From positions 62,001 through 126,000 of the forward strand of contig NZ_QAYE01000002.1 in NCBI RefSeq assembly GCF_003053745.1: a DNA stretch of 64,000 nucleotides, written 5' to 3'. Origin of the DNA: Sphingomonas faeni. Its GTDB lineage: Bacteria > Pseudomonadota > Alphaproteobacteria > Sphingomonadales > Sphingomonadaceae. The notes under the pieces are model-generated. The model saw only the letters and a program-made list of their open reading frames with translations. It had not been told where the DNA came from and made no database searches. The position numbers and the translations under genes were made by a program. Shown here piece after piece: positions 34,152 through 42,813 of this stretch (the stretch's first letter is position 1; each line of letters begins with the position of its first letter).

Positions 34152-34730
34152 ATGGAAATGTGTATGGCGAGTTCGAATTCCAGGGAAGCCGTGCTCGCCG
34201 CGGCGAAGCGAAGCGCGATGGCGCGCGGCTATAACGGCCTCAACTTTCGCGACATCGCTGCCGAGGTCGGGATCAAGGCACCCAGCATCTATCATCATTT
34301 CGCGACCAAGGCCGAACTCGGCGCGGCGGTCGCGCGGCGCTACTGGGAAGATACCGTCACGCAACTGGCGGCTATATCGGACGAAGCGCACGATCCGCGC
34401 ATGGCCCTGCGTCGCTACCCCGAGATCTTTCGCAAGTCGCTCGCGAACGACAATCGCATCTGCCTGTCGAGCTTCATGGCCGCCGAATACGACGATCTGC
34501 CCGACCCGGTTAAAATCGAGGTGCAGGGCTTTGCCGACGTCAACGTAGCGTGGCTCAGCACGCTCCTCGTCGACGCCGAAATCCTGGGTCCCGACGAAAG
34601 CGAAATCCGGGCTAGGGCGATCTATGCGGCGGTTGCGGGCGCGCAGCTGTTCGCACGCGGTCGCGCGGATATCGCCCTCTTCGATACGATGATCGCCAGC
34701 TACCGCGCGGCCGGGCTTTTGCCGGCTTAG
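34152..34730 (+). CDS. TetR-family regulator, divergent from GST
   Basis: 192 aa. The HTH is clear: REAVLAAAKRSAMARGYNGL, then FRDIAAEVGIKAPSIYHHFA (about residues 12-50). The C-terminal domain (FRKSLANDNRICLSSFMAAE) resembles TetR_C of the YcdC/AcrR group. Three ATG codons at 34152, 34158 and 34164 are possible starts; the first is used. The paired 18-bp sites upstream suggest autoregulation and control of the GST gene. Confidence 0.87.
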   Translation: MEMCMASSNSREAVLAAAKRSAMARGYNGLNFRDIAAEVGIKAPSIYHHFATKAELGAAVARRYWEDTVTQLAAISDEAHDPRMALRRYPEIFRKSLANDNRICLSSFMAAEYDDLPDPVKIEVQGFADVNVAWLSTLLVDAEILGPDESEIRARAIYAAVAGAQLFARGRADIALFDTMIASYRAAGLLPA

Positions 34731-34771
34731 TAGCAGGGGCCGGACATGCGGTGTTCGACTGAATGGGTCGG

Positions 34772-35275
34772 TCAAAGCTCCCGAGCCGTGCCTTCCGGTA
34801 AGGCAATTTCGGCAAAATGGCGACGGATATAGTCCAGCTTTGGATCGATGTAGCGACGACAAAACGGCCTGTCCGGGTCCGTCCGGTAGTAGTTCTGGTA
34901 CCGCGCGTCCGAGGGTTTGAAGTCAACGAAGGGGAGAACCATGGTCCGCGCCGCCTGGCCCGTTTCCTCGGCAAACCGAGCGATCACGCGGGCAACGTCA
35001 TCGTGTTGATCCGCCGCGAAGACATAGATCGCGCTCCGATACCGCCCGCCGGGCGAGTAGATGCCGTTCGCCGAATGCGTTCTCAGGTGAACCTCCGCCA
35101 GCGTCGACAGGCTGATGATTGCGGGGTCGAAGCTGACGATCACGGCTTCAGCCCACACGTCCGAAGGCGCCTCCGACCGAATGAAGCCCTGATCGACGTG
35201 GTCGACGCCGCGCAGCGCCTGAAACACACCCTCGGTGCACCAATGGCAGCCGCCACCAGACCCGATTCAATCCAA
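34772..35275 (-). pseudogene. msrA: msrA (peptide methionine sulfoxide reductase A) broken by an early TGA
   Basis: From position 35266 downward the frame reads IGSGGGCHWCTEGVFQALRG, an MsrA active site with the catalytic Cys at 35248-35246, followed by GFIRSEAPSDVWAEAVIVSF, GGRYRSAIYVFAADQ and a normal C-terminus. Just before it the frame reads TTG GAT TGA, so translation from the natural start region stops at codon 3. No ATG, GTG or TTG lies between that TGA (35269-35267) and the catalytic Cys; the first GTG (35227) is past it. CGA to TGA is the simplest origin. Initiation at an ATC codon could rescue it but would be very rare. Confidence 0.75.
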
Positions 35276-35406
35276 TCCCGCTCTCCCGTGCCCCGACCGC
35301 ATGATGCATATGGACGCTGGCCGCGGGTCTTGAACCCGGTGGGGCAAGATTCCTGAAATCGGATGCGGGCCCATGCCAGTGGGAGGATGCCGCGTCCGAC
35401 GTTGCT

Positions 35407-36753
35407 TCAACCGTTTCGGGCCGCCACCATCGCGCGTCTTGTCGACCGTCGGAATTTCAGCGAAGCAACTGCAGCGAGGCAGATGAGTGCCCCGGTCAGT
35501 GGCACCATCCAGGCCATCGTCAGCAAATGCCGCTGCTCGACCGGGCCGAAGGGCGCCGATTCGTCCCACCCGATGATCGACAGGCCGCGCCCGAGCAGAG
35601 CTCCGCTGATGCCGCCGCCAAGCTTCAAGGTGAGAAGCAACAGCGCCACCGGTAGCCCCTCGAGCCGGATACCCGTCCGGTGCTCGCCGTGGTCGATCGA
35701 TCCGGCGAGCAGTACCCAGATCATCATCTGCAATCCTGCGTTGCCGATCCCGAACAGCGCGATACCCGCTATCGTCACGAATTTACCCGTTGCGAAGACG
35801 AGAAGTCCGATCGCGATGATGGTCAGCGCTGCAACCAGGACCTCTCGCTGCCGGACACGACGGGCGATCGCCATCCACGCCGGCAGCGCCACGAGTTGCG
35901 ACACCGCAAGCGTCGTCAGCGCGCGACCCGTCCACGCCGCGTCATGGATCACGCCCTTGCCGATATAGGCGAACGATCGCGCAAAGAACGGCAAGGTCAG
36001 GGCCTGTGCGAACCCGAGCGCGAGCAACATCAGGAGCGGCCGATTGCCGATGATCCACGCAAGCGATCCGCCGTGCTTTGGCTCGGATTGCGGTATTTTC
36101 GCCACCGGTACCGATGCCGAGGACAGCCACAGCGTGCCGACATACGCCAAGGCGGCAAAACTGGTCACGGCGAGCAGCTCATAGCCTCCGTCATTCGTCG
36201 GATCGACGAACGCCTGCGCGAAATGCGCGACCGTCAGGGCACCAAGGCAGCTGAACATGTACCGCAGGCCGGACAAGGTCGTCGCCGCGCCCGGAGTCTT
36301 GGTCATCCGCATCATCAGCGCGTTGTGCGCTACGTCGCAGACCGAATACGCAGTACGGAACAGCAACACGATCGCGATTGCCCAAGCGAGGATCGCGCCG
36401 CCGCGCCAGCCCGGATCGACGAAGAAGATCGCGAAGAAAATCCCGACAAAGGGGGCGCCGACGAACAGAAGGCGACGATACGTGCCGAGCCTGTCGGTGG
36501 AGCGATCGAGCAGGCGCCCGAGCAGGGGATCGCAGAGGCCATCCCAGACGAGCCCGATCATCACGACCAGCCCGGCTACCCCAGCCGATACGCCCCAACG
36601 CTCGGTCAGGACGAACAGCAGGAACACGTCCATCGTCGACGCGAGGACGTTCTTGCCGAAATTGCCGCTGGCGTAACCGACCATGCGCATCCTACCGGCC
36701 TGGGGCCGATGTTCGAATGCGGACGCTAAGTCATCGGCGGCGGCGTGCTCCAT
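35407..36753 (-). CDS. GPH-family sugar/proton symporter (MFS)
   Basis: 448 aa with twelve hydrophobic segments. It has glycoside-pentoside-hexuronide symporter signatures: VWDGLCDPLLGRLLDRSTDR in the loop between helices 2 and 3, YRRLLFVGAPFVGIFFAI, and TAYSVCDVAHNALMMRMTK. It overlaps the end of the GH92 gene by 23 bases and is the last gene of the mannoside operon, so it probably imports mannose or a small mannoside released by GH92. A weak hairpin CGGGT/ACCCG (35324-35338) lies about 70 bases downstream. Confidence 0.88.
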   Translation of the reverse strand: MEHAAADDLASAFEHRPQAGRMRMVGYASGNFGKNVLASTMDVFLLFVLTERWGVSAGVAGLVVMIGLVWDGLCDPLLGRLLDRSTDRLGTYRRLLFVGAPFVGIFFAIFFVDPGWRGGAILAWAIAIVLLFRTAYSVCDVAHNALMMRMTKTPGAATTLSGLRYMFSCLGALTVAHFAQAFVDPTNDGGYELLAVTSFAALAYVGTLWLSSASVPVAKIPQSEPKHGGSLAWIIGNRPLLMLLALGFAQALTLPFFARSFAYIGKGVIHDAAWTGRALTTLAVSQLVALPAWMAIARRVRQREVLVAALTIIAIGLLVFATGKFVTIAGIALFGIGNAGLQMMIWVLLAGSIDHGEHRTGIRLEGLPVALLLLTLKLGGGISGALLGRGLSIIGWDESAPFGPVEQRHLLTMAWMVPLTGALICLAAVASLKFRRSTRRAMVAARNG

Positions 36754-38998
36754 CCGTTAGCGTCTTAGCGGCTGAGTCTTGCAGTTGCGGGACATTTCGT
36801 CTGGCGGTTCCGACGGGCGGGGCGACGGTCGTGATCGCGAGGATGCCGCCGCGGAGCAATGCGGCGTGGTCGACGCGGAAGTCGGGCAGGGCGCGCCCGT
36901 TCAGGCTGGTGCGTGCGATCACGCCGTCCTCCGGTCCGTCGCGGCGGATCGTCAATCTGCGTCCGCTGCCGAGATCGATGTCGGACCGCGCGAACGCCGG
37001 AGTCGTCACGACATACCACGGCTCGCCCGGCACGAGCGGGTACAGGCCGAGTGTCGCGAACACGTACCACGCGGTCATCCCGCCAGCATCGTCGTCCATT
37101 CCGTCGGCAAGCCCCTGCGGCGACAGCGCGAAGCTGCGACCGACGAACGGCACCGGCAGCTTGCCGCTGTTGGTATAGGGATGCGCGATCGGCTTGGTCA
37201 GGATCGTCCGGACGAGGCTGGCCGTGGCTTGCGGCTGGCCCAGCGCGGCGAACATCCACGGGACCTGGATGTCGGGCTCGTTGGTCATGTTGAACAGGCC
37301 GGCATCGAAGAAATGATGCAGTTCGCCGAGCATCCGTTCGCGGCCGACCGTCGCGGTCATCCACGGCAGGTCGAAGATCGGCGCCCAGCGATATTGCCAC
37401 AAGGTGCCCTGATACAGCCCGCGCGCCTTGACCACGTCGCCATCCACGCCCGGCGTCTGGAACACCGATCGCCACATCGGGCGGTAGCTTTGCGCCTTGG
37501 CGGTGAAGGTCTGCGCGAGGTCAGCTCGGCCGAGGTCGCGCGCGAGTTCGGCGGTCGCCCAATCGTCATACGCCGCCTCGATCTGCTCGTCCGGCGTGCC
37601 GCGCTTGAGCGTGTCGCTGTCCGCCGCCATTCCCGCCAACGCGGCGCCCGCGTTGAACGCTATGCCCTTGCGGTGCATGTCGAGCAGCGCGATCCCGGCA
37701 TGCTCGGTGCGGACCGTCAGGAACGGTTCGCGTGGGGTCGACCATTGCGCTTTGCCGCCCGCGTAGAGCGCGACCAGCGAGTTTGCGATATCGGCGCTGC
37801 GCTCGGGCTGGATCAACGCGAGCAGCGGCATCTGCGTGCGGTAATTGTCCCATAGCGACCAGTTCGCGTAGCGCGTCCTGCCCTTCGACGAGGTCTGCAC
37901 CGCGCCGTCCTTGTCGCGGTGGCGGCCGTCGGGATCGTCGATCGCGACTGGGGTTTCCATGACGCGGTAGAGCGACGTGTAGAATAGCGCGCGCTGGTCT
38001 CGCGAGCCGCTGAGCGCGACACGGCCGAGGATGCGGTTCCAGGCGGCGCGAGTGTTGCTAGCGACGGCGGCGAGCGATTTGTTGCCGAGTTCGGTATCGC
38101 GGACCGATGCCGCGCCGCGTCCGTCCACGGTGGAGAGCCCGGTACGGATTTCGATCGCATCGCCCGCTTTGCCGACGATGTGCAGCGTCGCCAGATCGTT
38201 CGCGCCTGCGGTCAGCGTCTGGTGGATGGGCCGTCCGTTGACGAGGATCCGGCTGGCGGTGTGGAGGTGATAGGCGCCCTGATCGCAGACCGTGCCTGCG
38301 ACCAGATCGGCGCGGAGGTCGTCGCTGGTCAGGCTCGTCCAACTGGCTGCCAGCCGTTTCGAATAGCTGTGCCGCGGGTCGATCCGCAGGTCGACGGCGC
38401 CGGCGCGAGGCAAGGTGAAGCGCAACACGCCCGCACCCCGCGTCGCTGCCATCTCGGCGAGGATGCCGCCATCGTAGCGGACACGGTAGATGCCGGGCCG
38501 AGCTGTTTCGCTGCGCTTGTCGATCAGCGCGGGACCGCTGGCGCCGGCATAGCGCAGCGAGATCATCAGGTCGCCGCCGGCACCACCGCAGCCCACACCG
38601 ACGCCGCGGGTGTGCGAGAAGCCGAGCAATGTGGTCGCCGCGTGATCATAGCCCGCGTGGTTGGCGGGGCTGGTATCGGGGCCGAGCTGCATGATCCCGA
38701 ACGGCGCGACTGCGGCGGGGGAGAGTTGGCCGAAGTCGGCGAGCGTGCCGACGAACGGGTCGACGAGGTCTGCAGGGGTTTCTTGGGCGGCGAGCGCGGC
38801 GGGGGTCCCCAATATGGCCGCGAGCAGAAGAGCCGTCCTAAAACCGCGCGCCCCCGGCGAAGGCCGGGGCCCAGGTGGAAAGGCCGATGTAACCGAGCGC
38901 GGCCCTGCGTTGGCGACGTTTCCCAACTGGGCCCCGGCCTTCGCCGGGGTGGAGGCAGGGATGTTTACTGGGGTCGGGTGCCTAAAATAATCGCTCAT
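36731..38998 (-). CDS. GH92 exo-alpha-mannosidase, exported
   Basis: 755 aa calcium-dependent alpha-mannosidase of family GH92. Marks in order: VDPFVGTLADFGQLSPAAVA, FGIMQLGPDTSPANHAGYDH, LLGFSHTRGVGVGCGG, FYTSLYRVMETPV, NWSLWDNYRTQMPLLALIQP, NEPDIQVPWMFAALGQP, GMDDDAGGMTAWYVFATLGL. The ATG at 38998 overlaps the DUF218 stop (ATGA). Before the hydrophobic signal core (RTALLLAAILGTPAALAAQ) lie about 45 extra residues encoded by a REPIN-like repeat, giving an unusually long N-region that may affect export. The likely role is trimming alpha-mannosides brought in by the TonB receptor. Confidence 0.92.
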   Translation of the reverse strand: MSDYFRHPTPVNIPASTPAKAGAQLGNVANAGPRSVTSAFPPGPRPSPGARGFRTALLLAAILGTPAALAAQETPADLVDPFVGTLADFGQLSPAAVAPFGIMQLGPDTSPANHAGYDHAATTLLGFSHTRGVGVGCGGAGGDLMISLRYAGASGPALIDKRSETARPGIYRVRYDGGILAEMAATRGAGVLRFTLPRAGAVDLRIDPRHSYSKRLAASWTSLTSDDLRADLVAGTVCDQGAYHLHTASRILVNGRPIHQTLTAGANDLATLHIVGKAGDAIEIRTGLSTVDGRGAASVRDTELGNKSLAAVASNTRAAWNRILGRVALSGSRDQRALFYTSLYRVMETPVAIDDPDGRHRDKDGAVQTSSKGRTRYANWSLWDNYRTQMPLLALIQPERSADIANSLVALYAGGKAQWSTPREPFLTVRTEHAGIALLDMHRKGIAFNAGAALAGMAADSDTLKRGTPDEQIEAAYDDWATAELARDLGRADLAQTFTAKAQSYRPMWRSVFQTPGVDGDVVKARGLYQGTLWQYRWAPIFDLPWMTATVGRERMLGELHHFFDAGLFNMTNEPDIQVPWMFAALGQPQATASLVRTILTKPIAHPYTNSGKLPVPFVGRSFALSPQGLADGMDDDAGGMTAWYVFATLGLYPLVPGEPWYVVTTPAFARSDIDLGSGRRLTIRRDGPEDGVIARTSLNGRALPDFRVDHAALLRGGILAITTVAPPVGTARRNVPQLQDSAAKTLTDGARRRR
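38852..38949. repeat. REPIN-like inverted pair of palindromic repeats inside the GH92 5' end
   Basis: Two 23-bp arms (38852-38874 and 38927-38949) are exact reverse complements, separated by 52 bases. Each arm contains its own hairpin, CCCCGGC-GAAG-GCCGGGG. Size and architecture fit a REP doublet (REPIN/BIME), normally intergenic. Here it lies within the first third of the GH92 signal region and is translated in frame. No other copy was noticed in the window. Confidence 0.78.
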
Positions 38999-40146
38999 GG
39001 ATCGAGAGGATCGCGCGGATCCTGTCGCAGCGATAGCCGCGACGGCCGGAATTCGAGATCGTACGCCGACAGTCGCCGCCCAACCGCGCCCGGCAAATAC
39101 CCCAGCTCGGTGCGGTTGCGATCCGAGAAGGTCTGGCTCTCGATATATTTGCTCTGCTCGGCGTCGGTCACGATCAGCGTTGGGCGGTCGAGCGGGATGC
39201 CCAGCGCCACTATCCGCCGCGTCGCGTTGCGCAAATTGGTGGTCGTGTGCCGGGCATAGGGTTCGGGAATGACGCGGTCGGACGGGATGCCGTAGCGCTC
39301 GACCAGTGCACGACGGATCTCGACCGCCTCGACGAACCGGGTACCGCGCGGGTGCACCGCACTGCCCGAAACGAGGATGAACGGCGCGAGGCCCTGGCGA
39401 TAGCGTTGTGCCGCGAGCAGCGCGTGGAGCTTGCTGCGTGGGCTGAGCGCAGTGCCAGTGTCCTCGGGGCCGACGCCGGGGACGATCAGCAGCGAATAGC
39501 GGAACGCCTTCCAGTCGGTCCGCGCCGCCAGCGCAAGCGCCCCCGCATTCTCCCGCTGGTCGAGCGGTTCGAACCGCGTCGCTGCCACCGCGTCGTTGGC
39601 ATCGAGCAACGCCACGGCGAGCCGCACGCTCGCCGCGATGGTCGCGGGCGGCGCATCGGACGCGGCACGCGCAGTATCGATCGCGACCTTGACGCTGTCG
39701 GCAAAGAACGGCGTGCCGGTCGCGAAGATCGGTCCGTCGATCTTGGGATAGCGTCCGGCCAAGCCAAGGCCATAGACGCGCAGCACGACGTTCACCCCAT
39801 CCAGTTCCTGGTCGAGCGCCACCGCTAGCGGCAGGTCCGCATTCGACTTCACCGATCGCAGAGCGCCAGTTGTCGCCAACTTTGCCACTATCGCCCGGTC
39901 CTGATCGGTCCAGATCGTCGCCTCGATTACGCAGGCAGGCACATCGCCACACGCGGCAATCCGTCGCGCCCGCGCATCGAACGCCCGCGCCGGTGAACGC
40001 CCCAACGCGCCGAGCATCGGAAACAACCGCTCCGACAACGTATCGACGACCGTGTCGCTGACCGCCATCGGTGCAGGCGTCTCCGCCCACATTGGTGCAG
40101 CCGCGGTCATCGTCAGCGCCGCCATCATCATACGCAGTCCCGTCAC
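38995..40146 (-). CDS. Exported DUF218 (YdcF/ElyC/SanA-like) protein
   Basis: 383 aa. The GTG start at 40146 overlaps the TonB receptor stop (GTGA); an ATG at 40131 is an alternative. A signal peptide (MMMAALTMTAAAPMWAET) precedes a helical region and a C-terminal DUF218 domain: FRYSLLIVPGVGPEDTGTAL, QGLAPFILVSGSAVHPRGTR, VEAVEIRRALVERYGIPSDR, RHTTTNLRNATRRIVALGIP, LIVTDAEQSKYIESQTF. DUF218 proteins are envelope-associated and of uncertain enzymology. Encoded between a receptor and a mannosidase, it probably takes part in glycan handling, but the reaction cannot be named. Confidence 0.83.
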   Translation of the reverse strand: MTGLRMMMAALTMTAAAPMWAETPAPMAVSDTVVDTLSERLFPMLGALGRSPARAFDARARRIAACGDVPACVIEATIWTDQDRAIVAKLATTGALRSVKSNADLPLAVALDQELDGVNVVLRVYGLGLAGRYPKIDGPIFATGTPFFADSVKVAIDTARAASDAPPATIAASVRLAVALLDANDAVAATRFEPLDQRENAGALALAARTDWKAFRYSLLIVPGVGPEDTGTALSPRSKLHALLAAQRYRQGLAPFILVSGSAVHPRGTRFVEAVEIRRALVERYGIPSDRVIPEPYARHTTTNLRNATRRIVALGIPLDRPTLIVTDAEQSKYIESQTFSDRNRTELGYLPGAVGRRLSAYDLEFRPSRLSLRQDPRDPLDP

Positions 40147-42698
40147 CAGGACTTGCTGACCACGAGGCGGACGTTGCGACCGAAGTTGGGACGGCCGTAG
40201 ATTGCGCCCGCGGTGCCCTGGCCGCTCAACAGGTCGGTACGCGTATTGCCCTCGGTCAGGCCCTTCGCGTTGAACAGATTGTCGCCGACGACCTGCATCT
40301 GCCACGTGTCGTGCGTCAGTGTGATCCCCGCGCCGACCGTCTGGTAGGAGGGCAGGGCGGTGTTGTTGAAGAAGTCGACATAGCGTTTGCCGGTATATTC
40401 GTAGCGGCCGTACAGCTGCACCGAATTGCCCGCGACGTCGAAGTCGACTGACGGGCGGATGTTGCCATAGACCTTGGGCTCGCGGACGATCTGGTTGCCC
40501 TCGACGTCGCCCGCGCTCGCGCCGTTGGCGTTGACGAGGCTCTTATACTGCGGATCGCTGATCGTCAGTGCGCCGGTCACGGCGAAGCCGTATGGCAGCG
40601 CGAGCTTGCCGTCGATCTCGATGCCCTTGATCTCCGCCTTGCCGACGAACGGCACCGACTGGTCGTTGCGGCCGGTGACCGGGTCGAGCGCGACGAACGA
40701 CGCGTTGAGCGGATTGTAGCGCGTATAGAAGCCGATCAGGTACAGATAGGACCGGCCGAACGCCGCCTTCAGGCCGACCTCATACTGGTTCGCCTTCGAC
40801 GTGATGATCGTCGGGTTGATCTGGTACGTCACCTGCGTCGACGGCGGCGTTTCGAGATGCGAGGCGCGCGCATAGGCGCCGAAGTGCTTGGTGACGTCGT
40901 AGTTGATGCCGCCGGTCCAGTTGGTGATGCTGGGGCTGAGCTTCGAGTTGATGATCTGGCCGGTGAACGCGCGGACCGCGTTGTCGGCGAGCGTATTCGG
41001 GTCGCCGAGATTGGCAGAGGTCGTTGCGAACGCATAGCCCTCGAAGCTGTAGCGTTCATGGCGGATGCCGCCGTCGAGGGTCAGGCCCTTGACCAGTTCC
41101 CACGTGTCGTTGGCATAGAGCGCGTACATCGAGGCGTCGGTGTTGCCGCGGTTGAGCGTGGTCGTATAGCGCAGCACGCCGTTGTCGGTGACCGAGCCGA
41201 CCGCCTGGCCTGCGGCGTTGTAGGCGATCAGATCAAGCGTGCGCGGCTTGCCCTTCACCTCGAGCAGATAGTCCTGGTACGCGACCTCGTTGGTCTCGCC
41301 GTACAGGCTGCCATACACGCCGACGCGCAGGTCGTGCGTGCCGAACCCGGTCGCGATCGATCGCGTGACGCTCAGGTCGCCCTGCGTCGAATAATATTTC
41401 GAGACGACGTCGCGGAACTGCGCGGGGACAACCAGCCCGGAAGCGGTGTTGGGGTCATAGACCTCGGCGCCATTAGTGCCGGCGATGGCATAGCCGAGGC
41501 GGGTCACGCCGGCGCCGAACGCCTTGCGAGCGTTATCCAGGTTGGTCGGAGTGCCGATCCCGTTGCTCGTCGCGTTGGCGTAGGTATTGGCGTCCAACGG
41601 GTTGGTGGTCGAATACAGCGCGTTGAAATGGAGCTTGCCGACGCTGACGCCGCCCTTCGCCGCGACTTTCCAACCGTCGAAATCGGCGTCGTATTGCACG
41701 CCGACGTTGCCGAACTGGGTGTGGCGACCATTGCCGAGATCGGCGTCGACGTTGCGCGTCGTGCCGTCGGCCTCGCGGAAGCGGATGTTCGCGTTGCGCA
41801 GCGCCGGCGAGTTCATCGTGCCGCTGAAGAAGTCGATATACTGGTTGAGAGACTTGCTCGGATCGCGCGGGTCGGCGGTCGGGATCGGCAGGTAGAATAC
41901 GTTGTGGTCGTTCAGATAATTACCCGACACGCGCAGCGAGCCGTTGCTGAAGTCGTGCTTGATATTGGCGCGGACCTGGCCACCGCGATCGTTCGGGAAG
42001 CCGTTGTCGCGGTAGCCGTCGTGGCGGCGGAGGAACCCGCCGATCGCGTAATAGGTCGAGTCGTCGATCGGGCCTGCCTGATACCCGTCGAGCCGGTAGA
42101 GGCCGGTGTCGCCGAGCGTGACCTGCGCCTTGCCGCGCGTCGTATCGGTGCCCGACACGGTGATGTTGTTGACGATCGCGGCTGCGTAGCTCGCATAGAC
42201 CGGGGCAGGGCCGCCGCGCACGACCTCGACCCGCTGCGTCATCAGGTCGAACCGGTTGATGCTGTCGCCGCGGAAGAAATTGCCGTCATTCTCGTGGAAC
42301 AGCGGCAGGCCGTCCTGCTGGAAGGTGACCAGACCGCCGTCGCTCGGCAGGCCGCGCAGGCGGATGATGTTCTGGACCTCGCCGCCGGTATTCTCGACCG
42401 CGAACCCGGGCAGCTTGCCGAGCAGGTCGGCGAAGTTGATCGGGGCGAGCTTCTGGATGTCGGCGTTGCTGAGCGAATTGACCGCATAGGAGACGTCGAA
42501 GCGGCGCTGCTGGCGAGCGGACCCGGTGACGATGATGTCACCGCCGCCGGCGTCAGGTGCTGCGGCGTCGGGACCGGTTGCTTCCGGGGCTGCATCGGCA
42601 GGCGGCGTGGCGGGGGCGGTCTGGGCCCAGGCCGGCGACTGCGCCGCAATGCTCAGCGCGATAAAGGCACAACCCGTGCGCAAGCCAAATTTGGTCAT
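40143..42698 (-). CDS. TonB-dependent receptor, probable mannoside uptake
   Basis: 851 aa outer-membrane receptor. A signal peptide (AFIALSIAAQSPAWAQ) is followed by a Pro/Ala linker and the plug: DIIVTGSARQQRRFDVSYAV, APINFADLLGKLPGFAVENT, IIRLRGLPSDGGLVTFQQDG, VEVVRGGPAPVYASYAA. A barrel follows to the C-terminal YGRPNFGRNVRLVVSKSW, with the terminal aromatic residue. The ATG at 42698 has GGGGA upstream, the same leader (GGGGACGAAC) as the RTX gene. It heads the operon with DUF218, GH92 and a sugar symporter and is divergent from a ROK regulator. A mannose-containing glycan is therefore the likely ligand (inference from context). Confidence 0.92.
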   Translation of the reverse strand: MTKFGLRTGCAFIALSIAAQSPAWAQTAPATPPADAAPEATGPDAAAPDAGGGDIIVTGSARQQRRFDVSYAVNSLSNADIQKLAPINFADLLGKLPGFAVENTGGEVQNIIRLRGLPSDGGLVTFQQDGLPLFHENDGNFFRGDSINRFDLMTQRVEVVRGGPAPVYASYAAAIVNNITVSGTDTTRGKAQVTLGDTGLYRLDGYQAGPIDDSTYYAIGGFLRRHDGYRDNGFPNDRGGQVRANIKHDFSNGSLRVSGNYLNDHNVFYLPIPTADPRDPSKSLNQYIDFFSGTMNSPALRNANIRFREADGTTRNVDADLGNGRHTQFGNVGVQYDADFDGWKVAAKGGVSVGKLHFNALYSTTNPLDANTYANATSNGIGTPTNLDNARKAFGAGVTRLGYAIAGTNGAEVYDPNTASGLVVPAQFRDVVSKYYSTQGDLSVTRSIATGFGTHDLRVGVYGSLYGETNEVAYQDYLLEVKGKPRTLDLIAYNAAGQAVGSVTDNGVLRYTTTLNRGNTDASMYALYANDTWELVKGLTLDGGIRHERYSFEGYAFATTSANLGDPNTLADNAVRAFTGQIINSKLSPSITNWTGGINYDVTKHFGAYARASHLETPPSTQVTYQINPTIITSKANQYEVGLKAAFGRSYLYLIGFYTRYNPLNASFVALDPVTGRNDQSVPFVGKAEIKGIEIDGKLALPYGFAVTGALTISDPQYKSLVNANGASAGDVEGNQIVREPKVYGNIRPSVDFDVAGNSVQLYGRYEYTGKRYVDFFNNTALPSYQTVGAGITLTHDTWQMQVVGDNLFNAKGLTEGNTRTDLLSGQGTAGAIYGRPNFGRNVRLVVSKSW

Positions 42699-42754
42699 CT
42701 GTTCGTCCCCAGCCCTGTTCGATGCCACGCCGCTGGACGCGGAATATGACGATT

Positions 42755-42780
42755 TTAATTAATTTCACGAAATAAACTAA
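42755..42780. promoter_or_regulatory. 26-bp palindromic operator for the ROK regulator
   Basis: An AT-rich palindrome in the GC-rich gap between the receptor and ROK genes. The core is ATTTC-AC-GAAAT with TTA/TAA ends, and 20 of 26 positions match their complement. ROK regulators such as NagC and Mlc bind long AT-rich palindromes with ATTTC/GAAAT-like arms, so this is the expected site. Confidence 0.65.
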
Positions 42781-42813
42781 TCGAGTTATCGGACGCGGTA
42801 ACGGAGTACGGTC

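Noticed and set aside
35321..35340. tRNA T-arm-like sequence on the minus strand (CGGG-TTCAAGA-CCCG)
   Set aside because: No matching acceptor, D or anticodon arms could be found around it; treated as a simple hairpin.
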